A stretch of DNA of 64,000 nucleotides from an uncultured Alistipes sp. (GTDB taxonomy: Bacteria > Bacteroidota > Bacteroidia > Bacteroidales > Rikenellaceae), in the NCBI GenBank assembly GCA_944321765.1, contig CALUMQ010000005.1, positions 36,076 through 100,075 of the forward strand, given 5' to 3'. The position numbers and the translations under genes were made by a program. Shown here piece by piece: positions 54,306-62,134 of the stretch (positions within the stretch are counted from its first letter, which is position 1; each line of letters opens with the position of its first letter). The notes under the pieces were generated by a model. That model searched no databases and was not told the origin of the DNA. It saw nothing but the letters and a program-made list of their open reading frames with translations.

Positions 54306-56075
54306 CTACCACCCCGGATTCTGGGTCATTCCGTAGTTTTTGTTTATTTCGTTCTGGGGAACCGGGGCCAGATACCATTTGGTATCCCAGGTGTTGACCC
54401 AGAAGCGGTCACTCAACTCGTAGGTGCTGAAGGTAAATGCCGTGGGATTGTTCTGGTCGTTACCCTTGGAGGAGAGTCCGTAGAGTTTCTTGCGGAAGTC
54501 GGCCTCACGCCCGTAGCGGACAAGATCAAACCACCGCACCTCCTCGAATCCGAACTCCAGGGCGCGTTCGCGCAACAGTGCTTCGCGGAACTCCTCCTGG
54601 GTGAGGCCCTCTTGGAGTGCCGGCAGGCCGACGCGGGCCCGAACTTCGTTGATCTGTCGGTAGGCGGTCTCGTTGGGTCCTCCGTTGTATTCGTTGAGGG
54701 CCTCGGCGTAGCTGAGCATCACCTCGGGAAGACGCAGATAGGGCCACTGGATGGGACGTCCGCTGCGGTCGCTGTCATACTGCAGAATGAACTTCATCTG
54801 CGAGAATCCGCTGCCGAGACGGAATCCCGGATGGTTGATGTGCAGCGGAGCTACCGTTCCGTTGAAGTAGATTTCACCCGGTACGGTTACGTTTTCATAG
54901 AGCCGGGGGTCGCGTGTCGGCGTTCCGTTTGCGTCGAAGAACGGTTGCCGCGAGGGGGCTTCCCAGTTAAAGTCTTCGGGGAAATCGCTGCCGTCATCCC
55001 AGGGGAACATGTTGACGTAGTTGAGTGTCGGTCCCGAGTAGTAACGCTGTCCGTAGAAATCGTTGAGCGTCGCGTTGTCGTAGGCCCGCCGGGTGGAGAT
55101 AAGTACTTCCGTGCCTCCGCGGTCGTAGTATCCTGAACGGTATGCCTGGCGTCGTGCTTCGGGCGTGTCTTCCGCAGGCTGGGTCAATCCATACTGGCCG
55201 AGTCGTGCCAGCTCGTCGAAGAACTCTTCGCCGGCATCAAGGGCCGCCTTCCAGCGCTCCTTGTCGTAATTGCCGTAACAGGTGTACTCGTTGGCTTCAG
55301 GGTGCCACTTGGTTGCCGAGTTGAAGGTCGGGCTGGCGGCGAAGAGCAGAACGCGCAGTTTGAGACCCATGGCTCCGGCCCGCGTCATGCGTCCGTCGTC
55401 GTTGTCGGTCTGCTTCCAGTTCAGGTCGGGAATCGCCTCGTCAAGCAGTTGAACGATATAATCGACTGTTTGTGCGAAGGTGGCACGGGGAAAACTCATC
55501 GTCTCGTTGGCGTCGATCGAGTGGTCGAGCAGCGGAACGCCTCCCATGTATCGCAGCATTTCGGCATAGGCCAGGGCGATGATCGTCTTGGCCTCGGCAA
55601 TACGCTCGTTGCGCTGCGCATCGGTAATGTCGGGAATCTTGGAGCAGTTTTCAATGTAGATCCAGGCGTAACGAATGGCGTAGTATTCCAGCTCGGAGCC
55701 GAATCGATAGGCCTCGCTGCCCTGGGACGACGAACTGATGTTGGCCCCCAGCGCACCGTTGTAATAGAGGTTCACGGGGCCGTCGCTGATGTTGTTCCGG
55801 AAACTGTAATGCAGGTCCGAGAGGGCCTCCAGAATGTTTACACCGAGTTTGTTGTAGGCTCCGCCCGAAGTCGGAAGCCCGTAGGGGAGGTAAGTGTAGG
55901 CTTTGGTCAGCACCTTGTCGGCATTGACCGCCGTCATGAACATGGTGTCGAGGTTCGCTCCCGAACTTTCGGGCTGTTCGCCCAGGAATTTGTCGCCGAA
56001 GCGGATATCGGAACATGATATGGCCGAGAGCGACATGGCAGCGATGATCAGTATTGAGAATAAGAATCGTTTCAT
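54306..56075 (-). CDS. SusD/RagB-family glycan-binding lipoprotein
   Basis: This is the first SusD of the locus and the partner of the 1060-residue SusC. The 589-residue protein has a lipobox with C21 (LSAISCSDI), SusD-like repeats (EAYRFGSELEYYAIRYAWIYIENCSKIPDITDAQRNERIAEAKTIIALAYAEMLRYMG), and the late family block YRQINEVRARVGLPALQEGLTQEEFREALLRERALEFGFEEVRWFDLVRYG. The C-terminus is GMTQNPGW. It is ten bases after the susC gene. Confidence 0.93.
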   Translation of the reverse strand: MKRFLFSILIIAAMSLSAISCSDIRFGDKFLGEQPESSGANLDTMFMTAVNADKVLTKAYTYLPYGLPTSGGAYNKLGVNILEALSDLHYSFRNNISDGPVNLYYNGALGANISSSSQGSEAYRFGSELEYYAIRYAWIYIENCSKIPDITDAQRNERIAEAKTIIALAYAEMLRYMGGVPLLDHSIDANETMSFPRATFAQTVDYIVQLLDEAIPDLNWKQTDNDDGRMTRAGAMGLKLRVLLFAASPTFNSATKWHPEANEYTCYGNYDKERWKAALDAGEEFFDELARLGQYGLTQPAEDTPEARRQAYRSGYYDRGGTEVLISTRRAYDNATLNDFYGQRYYSGPTLNYVNMFPWDDGSDFPEDFNWEAPSRQPFFDANGTPTRDPRLYENVTVPGEIYFNGTVAPLHINHPGFRLGSGFSQMKFILQYDSDRSGRPIQWPYLRLPEVMLSYAEALNEYNGGPNETAYRQINEVRARVGLPALQEGLTQEEFREALLRERALEFGFEEVRWFDLVRYGREADFRKKLYGLSSKGNDQNNPTAFTFSTYELSDRFWVNTWDTKWYLAPVPQNEINKNYGMTQNPGW

Positions 56076-56085
56076 GACTGTTGAT

Positions 56086-59000
56086 TTAGAAGTTGACGCT
56101 CAGCCCGAGACTGTACACTTTAACCAGAGGATATGCGCCGTTGTCGTCGGTCAGCGACTCCGGATCGATGAAGTCGAGTGGCGTAAAGGTGAGCAGGTTA
56201 TATCCCGAGAGCGAGATCCCGAGCGAAGAGATGCCGATGGATTTCAACCGTTTGCTGTTTGAGAAGGTGTAGCCCAGCGTGATGGTCTTCAGTCGTAGAT
56301 ACTTGGCATCGCGCAGCCAGAGCGTTGAGCCTTCCGAGTTCCAGGCCTCGGAAGTTTCGGCGGCACGCGGCAGGCTTCCGGTCTGATGCTCGGGGGTCCA
56401 GCAGTCATCGTAAAAGTATTGCAGCAGGCCGCGGGTTCCGGCATTGGTATAGGGGATGCGGTACTCGATCCCCATCAGTTTGTTTACATGGGTGGCCCCG
56501 GTCCACTGCATGGAGAAATTGAGTCCCTTGTAGTTGAATCCGGCATTCAGACCGAAGACATATTCGGGACGAGTGGAGTATCCGGTGACCATCTTGTCGT
56601 TTCCGTCGACAATTCCGTCGTTGTTCAGGTCGGCGTACATGGCATCGCCCGGATAGACGGCTACCGAGGGCTGCGGAAGTTCGGGATTGAGAATCAGATT
56701 CCCATTGGCTCCCGTGGTAAAGTCACTGTACTGGTAGATGCGTTCGAACTTGTAGAGATCCGTGTATCGGCCCGTCGGACCTCCGGTCTGGTTTTGGTAG
56801 TCGAATTCGCTTTTCACCTCATCCATGTAGAGGATCTTGTTGCGGGCGAACGACATGTTGGCGTTGATGTAGTAGTTGAACCCCCGTTGCGTCGTTTCGT
56901 TCCAGCCCAGGGCGATCTCGTATCCATGGTTGTCCACCTCGCCGATGTTCAGTGCCGGCAGCGATGTGGCAATGATCGACGGTGTGGAGTTGGGCGTAAG
57001 CAGGATGCCCGTGCGGTGTTCGAAGAAGTAGTCGAAGTTGACCGACAGGCGGTTGCTCAGAAAGTTGACGTCGATGCCGTAGTTTTGCTTTTCGGCCGTT
57101 TCCCACGTGACGTCCGTATTGCCGGGAGTCCCGTGTCCGTAAGCCTCCGAGAAGTTGGGATTGTTGACGCCGAAACTGTACTGCCCGCTCGAAGTCCAGA
57201 CGCTGGGCATGTACATGAATCGCTGATTGCTCTGGTCGTTACCCACGCGTCCCCACGAGGCGCGCAATTTCAGATAGCTGATAAAATTCTGATCTCTCAT
57301 GAAGCCCTCTTCGCTCATCACCCATCCGAGCGATGCCGAAGGGAATGCTCCGTATCGGGTTTTCCCGGGAGCGAAGTTCTCGGATCCGTTGTATCCGATG
57401 TTCACGTCGATCAGATATTTGTTCCGATAGCCATAGGTGGCGCGTCCCACGAATCCGATGTATCCTCGGGGAATGTACTGATATGAGGCTGCGGCGCCGT
57501 TGCTGTAGGTGGGGTAATAGTCGCGCGACTGGTTGTATAGAAGCAGAGCGGAGACCTTGTGGTCGCCGTTTGTTCCGAAATTTCGGGCATAGTCGATACG
57601 AGCCTCCAGATACCAGTTCCGGTCACGTCCGTAGTCTTCCGAATAGGTGAGCGGCGTGTCGCTTCCGGTCGGGACATAAACGATCGTTTTGTCGTAGTCC
57701 GGATCGGTCTGGAGTTTCGTTGGGTCCTCGAGGTAGGATTTGTAGTAGGCAGTCTGATACTCGGCACCGCCTCCCGTGCGATATTTGTTGAGCGTGAAAT
57801 AGTTGTCGTATGCACCCTTGACCGACAGGGAGAGACCTTTGGTCAGGAAGTCGAGCTTCTGGGTGATTTCGGCGTCGATATTGAGCGTCGTATTGTAATA
57901 TTGGTTGTATCCGTATCCGTAGAAGGCACCGAATCCGTCACGCATCTCCACCTCGGGAATGAATCCCTTGGGCAGCAGGGTACGGACCCCGTTGATGAAT
58001 CCGGCTCCGCCCATCGGCACGGCCCAGATGGTTGCATAGACCCATCCGTTGGCGATGTCCTCGATTGTGCGGGGTTCCTGGGTCTTGCCGACGTTGCCTC
58101 CGATGTTGAGTTTCATGGTGGTCGTCGGAGAGAGGTCGAAGTCGACGTTCGCGCGGTAGTTGTAGCGGTTGTAGCTGTAGTTGTTGTTGTAGGGCAGGTA
58201 GTCCATCTGTTTGAGCACGCCATTCTGATAGAGATATCCCATCGAGATGAAATAGCGAACGTTTTTCCCTCCCCCGGAGATGTTGATGTTGTTCTTGCTT
58301 TGCAGGAAAAGATCGTTGAACATCAGATCGTCCCACCGGATGCTTGGATACATGATCGGATCAGATCCCGTACGATACGCCTCGATGGCTTCGCGGGTAA
58401 AGAGTTTCGAACGGTCGGTGACACCGTCGTTCTGCTGCTTGATATTCCAGAACCGGGCGAACTCGTAACTGCCGGTCTGCTGCACGTAGGAGAGCGGCTG
58501 CTGCACTCCGGTGATCGTGCTGACGGAGATCGACGGACGTCCTTCCGTACCACGTTTGGTGGTGATCAGGATAACGCCATTGGCTCCGCGCACACCGAAT
58601 ACGGCAGTCGATGCGGCATCCTTGAGGATGGAGAAATTCTCGATTTCGTTGGGATCAATCTGCGAAAAGTCACGCTCGACGCCGTCTACGAGTACCAGCG
58701 GACTTGACAGGGAACTGGACAAAGAGCCTTCGCCACGGATGTAGATTGCCGCGGCATCCCGACCGGGCTGACCTGTAGTCTGGACGGTCGATACGCCGGG
58801 GACGGATCCTGCAAGGACGTTGGTGATGCTTGCTACCGGGGCTTTGATGAGTTCTTTGGTGTCAACGGTTGACAGTGCACCTGTGATCGACGCCTTGGTC
58901 TGGGTTCCGTAGCCGATGACCACGACATCCTCGAGTGAGGTGGCGTCGTCTGACATGGTGATATCCAGTACAGTGCGGCCGCCAATCGGGATCTCTTGCG

Positions 59001-59268
59001 TTTTGTAACCGATGAATGAAAACACGAGGATCGTGGCGTTGTCGTCGGGAACCTGGAGGGTGTACTCTCCGTTCAGGCCGGTTGCGGCACCGGTCGTTGT
59101 CCCTTTGACGACTACGTTGAGTCCGACGATTGGTTCGTTTGCCTGATCCGTGACGCGGCCGCTGATCGTGCGTTGTCTGCTCTGGGCCATGCCAGAGTCG
59201 GGCAGCAGTAACGTTGCGAGGAGCATCACACATGAAACAAACGAATTTAGAAGTCTTTGTTGTTTCAT
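56086..59268 (-). CDS. SusC/RagA-family TonB-linked outer-membrane protein, first in the PUL
   Basis: This transporter imports oligosaccharides with its SusD partner. The 1060-residue protein has a signal peptide (ending GMAQ), a CarboxypepD_reg-like domain (SGRVTDQANEPIVGLNVVVKGTTTGAATGLNGEYTLQV), a TonB-box-like region (EDVVVIGYGTQTKASITGA), a plug (VLVDGVERDFSQIDPNEIENFSILKDAASTAVFGVRGANGVILITT) and a beta-barrel. The frame is open to 59316, but the Met at 59268 begins the signal peptide. A full-length SusC with no visible promoter at the expected place: the PUL promoter was not found by eye. Confidence 0.94.
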   Translation of the reverse strand: MKQQRLLNSFVSCVMLLATLLLPDSGMAQSRQRTISGRVTDQANEPIVGLNVVVKGTTTGAATGLNGEYTLQVPDDNATILVFSFIGYKTQEIPIGGRTVLDITMSDDATSLEDVVVIGYGTQTKASITGALSTVDTKELIKAPVASITNVLAGSVPGVSTVQTTGQPGRDAAAIYIRGEGSLSSSLSSPLVLVDGVERDFSQIDPNEIENFSILKDAASTAVFGVRGANGVILITTKRGTEGRPSISVSTITGVQQPLSYVQQTGSYEFARFWNIKQQNDGVTDRSKLFTREAIEAYRTGSDPIMYPSIRWDDLMFNDLFLQSKNNINISGGGKNVRYFISMGYLYQNGVLKQMDYLPYNNNYSYNRYNYRANVDFDLSPTTTMKLNIGGNVGKTQEPRTIEDIANGWVYATIWAVPMGGAGFINGVRTLLPKGFIPEVEMRDGFGAFYGYGYNQYYNTTLNIDAEITQKLDFLTKGLSLSVKGAYDNYFTLNKYRTGGGAEYQTAYYKSYLEDPTKLQTDPDYDKTIVYVPTGSDTPLTYSEDYGRDRNWYLEARIDYARNFGTNGDHKVSALLLYNQSRDYYPTYSNGAAASYQYIPRGYIGFVGRATYGYRNKYLIDVNIGYNGSENFAPGKTRYGAFPSASLGWVMSEEGFMRDQNFISYLKLRASWGRVGNDQSNQRFMYMPSVWTSSGQYSFGVNNPNFSEAYGHGTPGNTDVTWETAEKQNYGIDVNFLSNRLSVNFDYFFEHRTGILLTPNSTPSIIATSLPALNIGEVDNHGYEIALGWNETTQRGFNYYINANMSFARNKILYMDEVKSEFDYQNQTGGPTGRYTDLYKFERIYQYSDFTTGANGNLILNPELPQPSVAVYPGDAMYADLNNDGIVDGNDKMVTGYSTRPEYVFGLNAGFNYKGLNFSMQWTGATHVNKLMGIEYRIPYTNAGTRGLLQYFYDDCWTPEHQTGSLPRAAETSEAWNSEGSTLWLRDAKYLRLKTITLGYTFSNSKRLKSIGISSLGISLSGYNLLTFTPLDFIDPESLTDDNGAYPLVKVYSLGLSVNF

Positions 59269-59625
59269 AGGGTTGATGTTAGGTTGCAGATTGGTTTTCG
59301 TTACGAAGTTCATCAAATTCGGCCGTTTGCGTGTTTGTTTTTGTCCTTTTTATCTTTGATATCGTATTTTTTTTGAAGGACGGGGACGAAAGTCCGAGGA
59401 ATATCCGATGTTGATCCATTTTGAGATTCAAGGACGAAATCGGATTGTTTTTGTGTCATGTGCCAGGGGAATTGTCGGGATAAATCGGCGAATGGCGGTG
59501 TGGAAAGTTGTCCCATTTTTCCACACTCCGGCGTCGTTGACCTGTGGAGAGTGTGTGGACGGAGCACCTGGACAGAAGCTTGGACGGGAGCCGTGTGGCG
59601 GGCGGCATGCGCTTTGCCGCAGGCA
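59269..59625. other. Gap upstream of the PUL with short stems and TGTGGA repeats
   Basis: No protein gene is supported. It holds a plus-strand promoter (59326-59358), a small GGAC-GAAA-GTCC hairpin (59384-59395), an ATCCGAT/ATCGGAT stem (59403-59445), a GTGTGGAAA/TTTCCACAC stem (59498-59526) and TGTGGA repeats (59499-59599). The region is bounded on the right by the minus-strand terminator at 59627-59661. Confidence 0.6.
59326..59358 (+). promoter_or_regulatory. Plus-strand promoter facing away from the PUL
   Basis: TTTG (59326-59329) and TATCTTTG (59351-59358) are 21 bases apart. Nothing but the structured gap and the small cysteine-rich frame lies downstream before the terminator at 59768-59814. 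Confidence 0.65.
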
Positions 59626-59626
59626 C

Positions 59627-59661
59627 AAAAAAACAGCAGGGAATCTCTCGATTGCCTGCTG
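59627..59661 (-). terminator. Minus-strand terminator with GAGA tetraloop
   Basis: On the minus strand CAGCAGG and CCTGCTG pair, an inner AATC/GATT extends the stem around a GAGA loop, and T7 follows. No protein gene lies between this and the terminator at 59768-59814 on the minus strand, so it may end a small antisense RNA. Confidence 0.65.
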
Positions 59662-59705
59662 CCCCGGAGGTGGCCCTCCTAAACTACTAACCCAAACTTA
59701 AATAA

Positions 59706-59786
59706 ATGAAGAAACCTCACTGCGGTTGCTGTACCGCAGTTGCTTGTATACATGCAAAGTGCGTGCCAAAAAAATCGGGAGGCTGA
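59706..59786 (+). CDS. Possible 26-residue cysteine-rich microprotein
   Basis: ATG AAG AAA CCT opens a frame with product MKKPHCGCCTAVACIHAKCV followed by PKKSGG and TGA. Five of 26 codons are Cys, a strong bias. The start follows an A-rich unstructured leader (59681-59705), usual for Bacteroidetes translation starts. The stop lies inside the stem of the bidirectional terminator at 59768-59814, so the frame ends where the RNA ends. A Cys-rich leader peptide of an attenuator is possible, but no plus-strand gene follows. It is too short for homology judgement; CxCC and CVPKK could bind metal or be a toxin-like peptide. Confidence 0.4.
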   Translation: MKKPHCGCCTAVACIHAKCVPKKSGG

Positions 59787-59814
59787 CATTTTCTTTGTCA
59801 GCCTCCCGATTTTT
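59768..59814. terminator. Strong bidirectional terminator
   Basis: ATCGGGAGGCTGACA and TGTCAGCCTCCCGAT form a perfect 15-pair stem with a seven-base loop (59789-59795), flanked by a run of A on the left and T on the right. It ends the purB/DUF3784 transcript on the minus strand and the small-frame transcript on the plus strand. Confidence 0.93.
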
Positions 59815-59876
59815 GGCTTCTCGTATTATTGGCGGGCAGTCGTATGGCGAATGGTTTGGAGAACCCGTGCCGGGAA

Positions 59877-60203
59877 CTATTTCTTTTTCAGAAAACGCCC
59901 TCCGGTGTTGGCGTAGATCACCGCGCCGATGGCGCCGAAGAACAACAGAAACATGGCAATGAGCCACAGTCCCCGCCCGGGCCATATCTCATCGGCCCCC
60001 ATTACGAGCATGCAGACGGCGCAGAAGAGCATCAATCTGCCCATGAAGCGGCACAACGCCTGTTCGTCATAGCGCTCGCGCTCCTCCTTGGGCATCGTGT
60101 TGTACCCGGCGATCAGCCGTGCACCGCGTCCCGCGAGCAGGATGATTCCCAGAATGACGAAGAGCAGAAAGAGCGCTCCGCACACGATCATGTCCGCTGT
60201 CAT
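59877..60203 (-). CDS. DUF3784-family small membrane protein
   Basis: The 108-residue protein has three hydrophobic segments (about residues 5-25, 55-72 and 78-96), and the block AGYNTMPKEERERYDEQALCRFMG between the first two is typical of DUF3784. Function is unknown. It starts 20 bases after the purB stop on the same strand, so the two are cotranscribed. The transcript ends at the terminator at 59768-59814. Confidence 0.82.
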   Translation of the reverse strand: MTADMIVCGALFLLFVILGIILLAGRGARLIAGYNTMPKEERERYDEQALCRFMGRLMLFCAVCMLVMGADEIWPGRGLWLIAMFLLFFGAIGAVIYANTGGRFLKKK

Positions 60204-60223
60204 GGCTGCCGGCGGTTAGGCGA

Positions 60224-61579
60224 TTAACGGAAGACGCCCGTGTAGGTCATCGGCGAGAGGGCGCGCAGCTCCTCCTTCACCGACTCCGAAACGTCGAGCG
60301 TCTCGATAAATGCGGCGATCGCCTCGCGGGTGATGTGGGTGTTGGTGCGCGTGAGGGCCTTCAGCGCCTCGTAGGGCTTCGGGAACCCTTCGCGGCGCAG
60401 AATCGTCTGGATGCCTTCGGCAACCACGGCCCAGTTGTTCTCCAGGTCGCGCTCCAGCGCTTCGCGGTTGAGGATCACCTTGCCCAGTCCCTTCATGAGC
60501 GACTGCAGGGCAATGACGGCATGGGCCATCGGCACGCCGACGTTGCGCAGCACGGTCGAATCCGTCAGGTCGCGCTGCAGACGCGATACGGGGAGTTTGG
60601 CCGAGAGGTGCTCGAAGATGGCGTTGGCGATGCCGAAGTTGCCCTCGGCATTCTCGAAGTCGATGGGGTTGACCTTGTGGGGCATGGCGCTTGAACCTAC
60701 CTCGCCGGCCTTGATGCGCTGTTTGAAGTATTCCATCGAGATGTAGGTCCACATGTCGCGCGAGAGGTCGATCAGAATGGTGTCGATGCGCTTCATGGCG
60801 TCGAAGATCGCCGCCAGATTGTCGTAATGCTCGATCTGCGTGGTGTACTGCGAACGGCTCAGCCCGAGCTTCTCACCGACGAAGCGGTTGGCGAATGCCA
60901 CCCAGTCGTAGTCGGGATAGGCGGCATGGTGGGCGTTGAAGTTGCCCGTCGCTCCGCCGAACTTCGCCGGAACGGGTATGGCGTGCAGTTGTGCGAGCTG
61001 CTTCTCAAGCCGCTCGACATAGACCATGAACTCCTTGCCGAGCGACGTGGGCGAGGCGGGCTGTCCGTGTGTGTGGGCCAGCATCGGCACCGTGCGCCAT
61101 TCGTGGGCGAAGGCGGCCAGCTTGTCGCGCACCTCGTCGACGGCGGGGTAGTAGACGTTGGCCAGCGCCTCCTTGATCGAAAGCGGAATGGCCGTGTTGT
61201 TGATGTCCTGCGAGGTGAGTCCGAAATGCACGAACTCCTTGTAGGCCTCCAGCCCCAGGGAGTCCATTTTCTCCTTGATGATGTATTCGACGGCCTTGAC
61301 GTCGTGGTTCGTTACCGACTCGATCTCCTTCACACGCTCGGCATCGGCCGTCGAGAAGTCGAGGTAAAGCGACCGCAGGGCGGCGAACTTCGCGGAGTCG
61401 ACCCCCTTGAGCTGGGGAAGCGGCAGTTCGCACAGCGCGATGAAATACTCCACCTCGACGCGGATCCGGTAGCGAATCAGCGCCTGTTCGGAAAAATAAT
61501 CTGCGAGTTTCTCCGTTTTGTTACGGTAGCGGCCGTCGACGGGTGAGATGGCGGTCAGCGGGGTCAGAAGTGTTGACAT
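60224..61579 (-). CDS. purB: Adenylosuccinate lyase
   Basis: PurB cleaves SAICAR and adenylosuccinate to release fumarate in purine synthesis. The 451-residue enzyme has the fumarase/ASL fold and the signature SSAMPHKVNP with the flexible-loop Ser (S296 by frame count), plus HTHGQPASPTSLGKE and GLTSQDINNTA with catalytic residues. It is the E. coli-type PurB of about 450 residues. The start at 61579 is used because the signature ISPVDGRYRNKT lies near residue 11. A GC-rich hairpin lies upstream at 61622-61654. Confidence 0.96.
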   Translation of the reverse strand: MSTLLTPLTAISPVDGRYRNKTEKLADYFSEQALIRYRIRVEVEYFIALCELPLPQLKGVDSAKFAALRSLYLDFSTADAERVKEIESVTNHDVKAVEYIIKEKMDSLGLEAYKEFVHFGLTSQDINNTAIPLSIKEALANVYYPAVDEVRDKLAAFAHEWRTVPMLAHTHGQPASPTSLGKEFMVYVERLEKQLAQLHAIPVPAKFGGATGNFNAHHAAYPDYDWVAFANRFVGEKLGLSRSQYTTQIEHYDNLAAIFDAMKRIDTILIDLSRDMWTYISMEYFKQRIKAGEVGSSAMPHKVNPIDFENAEGNFGIANAIFEHLSAKLPVSRLQRDLTDSTVLRNVGVPMAHAVIALQSLMKGLGKVILNREALERDLENNWAVVAEGIQTILRREGFPKPYEALKALTRTNTHITREAIAAFIETLDVSESVKEELRALSPMTYTGVFR

Positions 61580-61621
61580 GGATCGGGTATTTTATATATA
61601 TGTACGTATTCGTTGTCCGCG

Positions 61622-61654
61622 GGATGCGGGCGGGGCGGGCCGCGGCCCGCATCC
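61622..61654. repeat. GC-rich inverted repeat between purB and the DUF4834 gene
   Basis: GGATGCGGG (61622-61630) and CCCGCATCC (61646-61654) form a perfect nine-pair stem. An alternative inner palindrome GCGGGCCGCGGCCCGC occupies 61636-61651. It lies in the purB leader on the minus strand and has no T-run. Confidence 0.6.
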
Positions 61655-61678
61655 GGGCATCAAATTTACGACAATAAA

Positions 61679-61708
61679 TTGAAAAACGCATAATTTTCCC
61701 TACCTTTG
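61679..61708 (+). promoter_or_regulatory. Promoter for the DUF4834-mlaE-mlaF operon
   Basis: TTG (61679-61681) and TACCTTTG (61701-61708) are 19 bases apart. The predicted start is near 61714, giving a short leader of about 17 bases. Confidence 0.8.
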
Positions 61709-61730
61709 TAGGACTGAAAAGAAAACGCAA

Positions 61731-62129
61731 ATGAGATACCTGTTGGCAATTATCGACGCACTGGCAGGCTTCGTGCAGCGCAATCCGCTGACGATGCTTG
61801 TCATCCTCGTATTGGCGCTCGGCGCCCCGGCGCTGCTCAAAGGCATCGCATTGGTCATACTATATTTGATTATGGGACTACTTGTATTGATTCTTGTCGG
61901 CATGTTGCTGCTGCGCTGGCACATGAACAAGGTCCGTCGTCAGATGGAGGAGCAGTTCGGCGCAGACGGGCGTTCGCAGCGCGGCTTCTGGCAGGAGCCC
62001 CGGGATGGCGGCGGCCGGAGGTCGGATCGTGAGGGCGAGGTACACGTGTACCGCACGCCGGAGACTCCCGAGAAGCGCGTCTCGAAGGACGTGGGCGACT
62101 ACATCGATTTCGAGGAGGAGAAGAACTGA
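61731..62129 (+). CDS. DUF4834-family membrane protein
   Basis: The 132-residue product has two hydrophobic segments (about residues 20-40 and 40-62) and a charged C-terminal tail rich in Arg, Gly and Glu (FWQEPRDGGGRRSDREGEVH). It belongs to a small Bacteroidetes family of unknown function. It lies first in a plus-strand run, five bases before mlaE, which suggests a link to envelope lipid transport. Confidence 0.8.
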   Translation: MRYLLAIIDALAGFVQRNPLTMLVILVLALGAPALLKGIALVILYLIMGLLVLILVGMLLLRWHMNKVRRQMEEQFGADGRSQRGFWQEPRDGGGRRSDREGEVHVYRTPETPEKRVSKDVGDYIDFEEEKN

Positions 62130-62134
62130 CGGCC

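Larger units (their letters stand above)
59365..59814 (+). ncRNA. Putative structured transcript (about 450 bases) with a small Cys-rich frame
   Basis: A transcript from the promoter at 59326-59358 to the terminator at 59768-59814 would fold into several stems: a GNRA-type GGAC-GAAA-GTCC (59384-59395), ATCCGAT/ATCGGAT (59403-59409 with 59439-59445), GTGTGGAAA/TTTCCACAC (59498-59506 with 59518-59526), CAGCAGG/CCTGCTG (59634-59640 with 59655-59661), GGAGG/CCTCC (59666-59670 with 59675-59679) and CTGCGGT/ACCGCAG within the small frame. I do not match it to a known family. It could be a regulatory RNA, a microprotein mRNA, or both. Confidence 0.35.

Noticed and set aside
59381-59400. A GACGAAAGTCCGAGG string recalling the conserved GAAAGTCC block of RNase P RNA
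   Set aside because: The surrounding sequence lacks the other conserved RNase P blocks in order, and the match is only a short GGAC-GAAA-GTCC hairpin.
59517-59525. A TTTTCCACA match to a DnaA-box-like sequence near TGTGGA repeats, suggesting an origin
   Set aside because: Only one match to the loose consensus; no dnaA, dnaN or AT-rich unwinding element is nearby.
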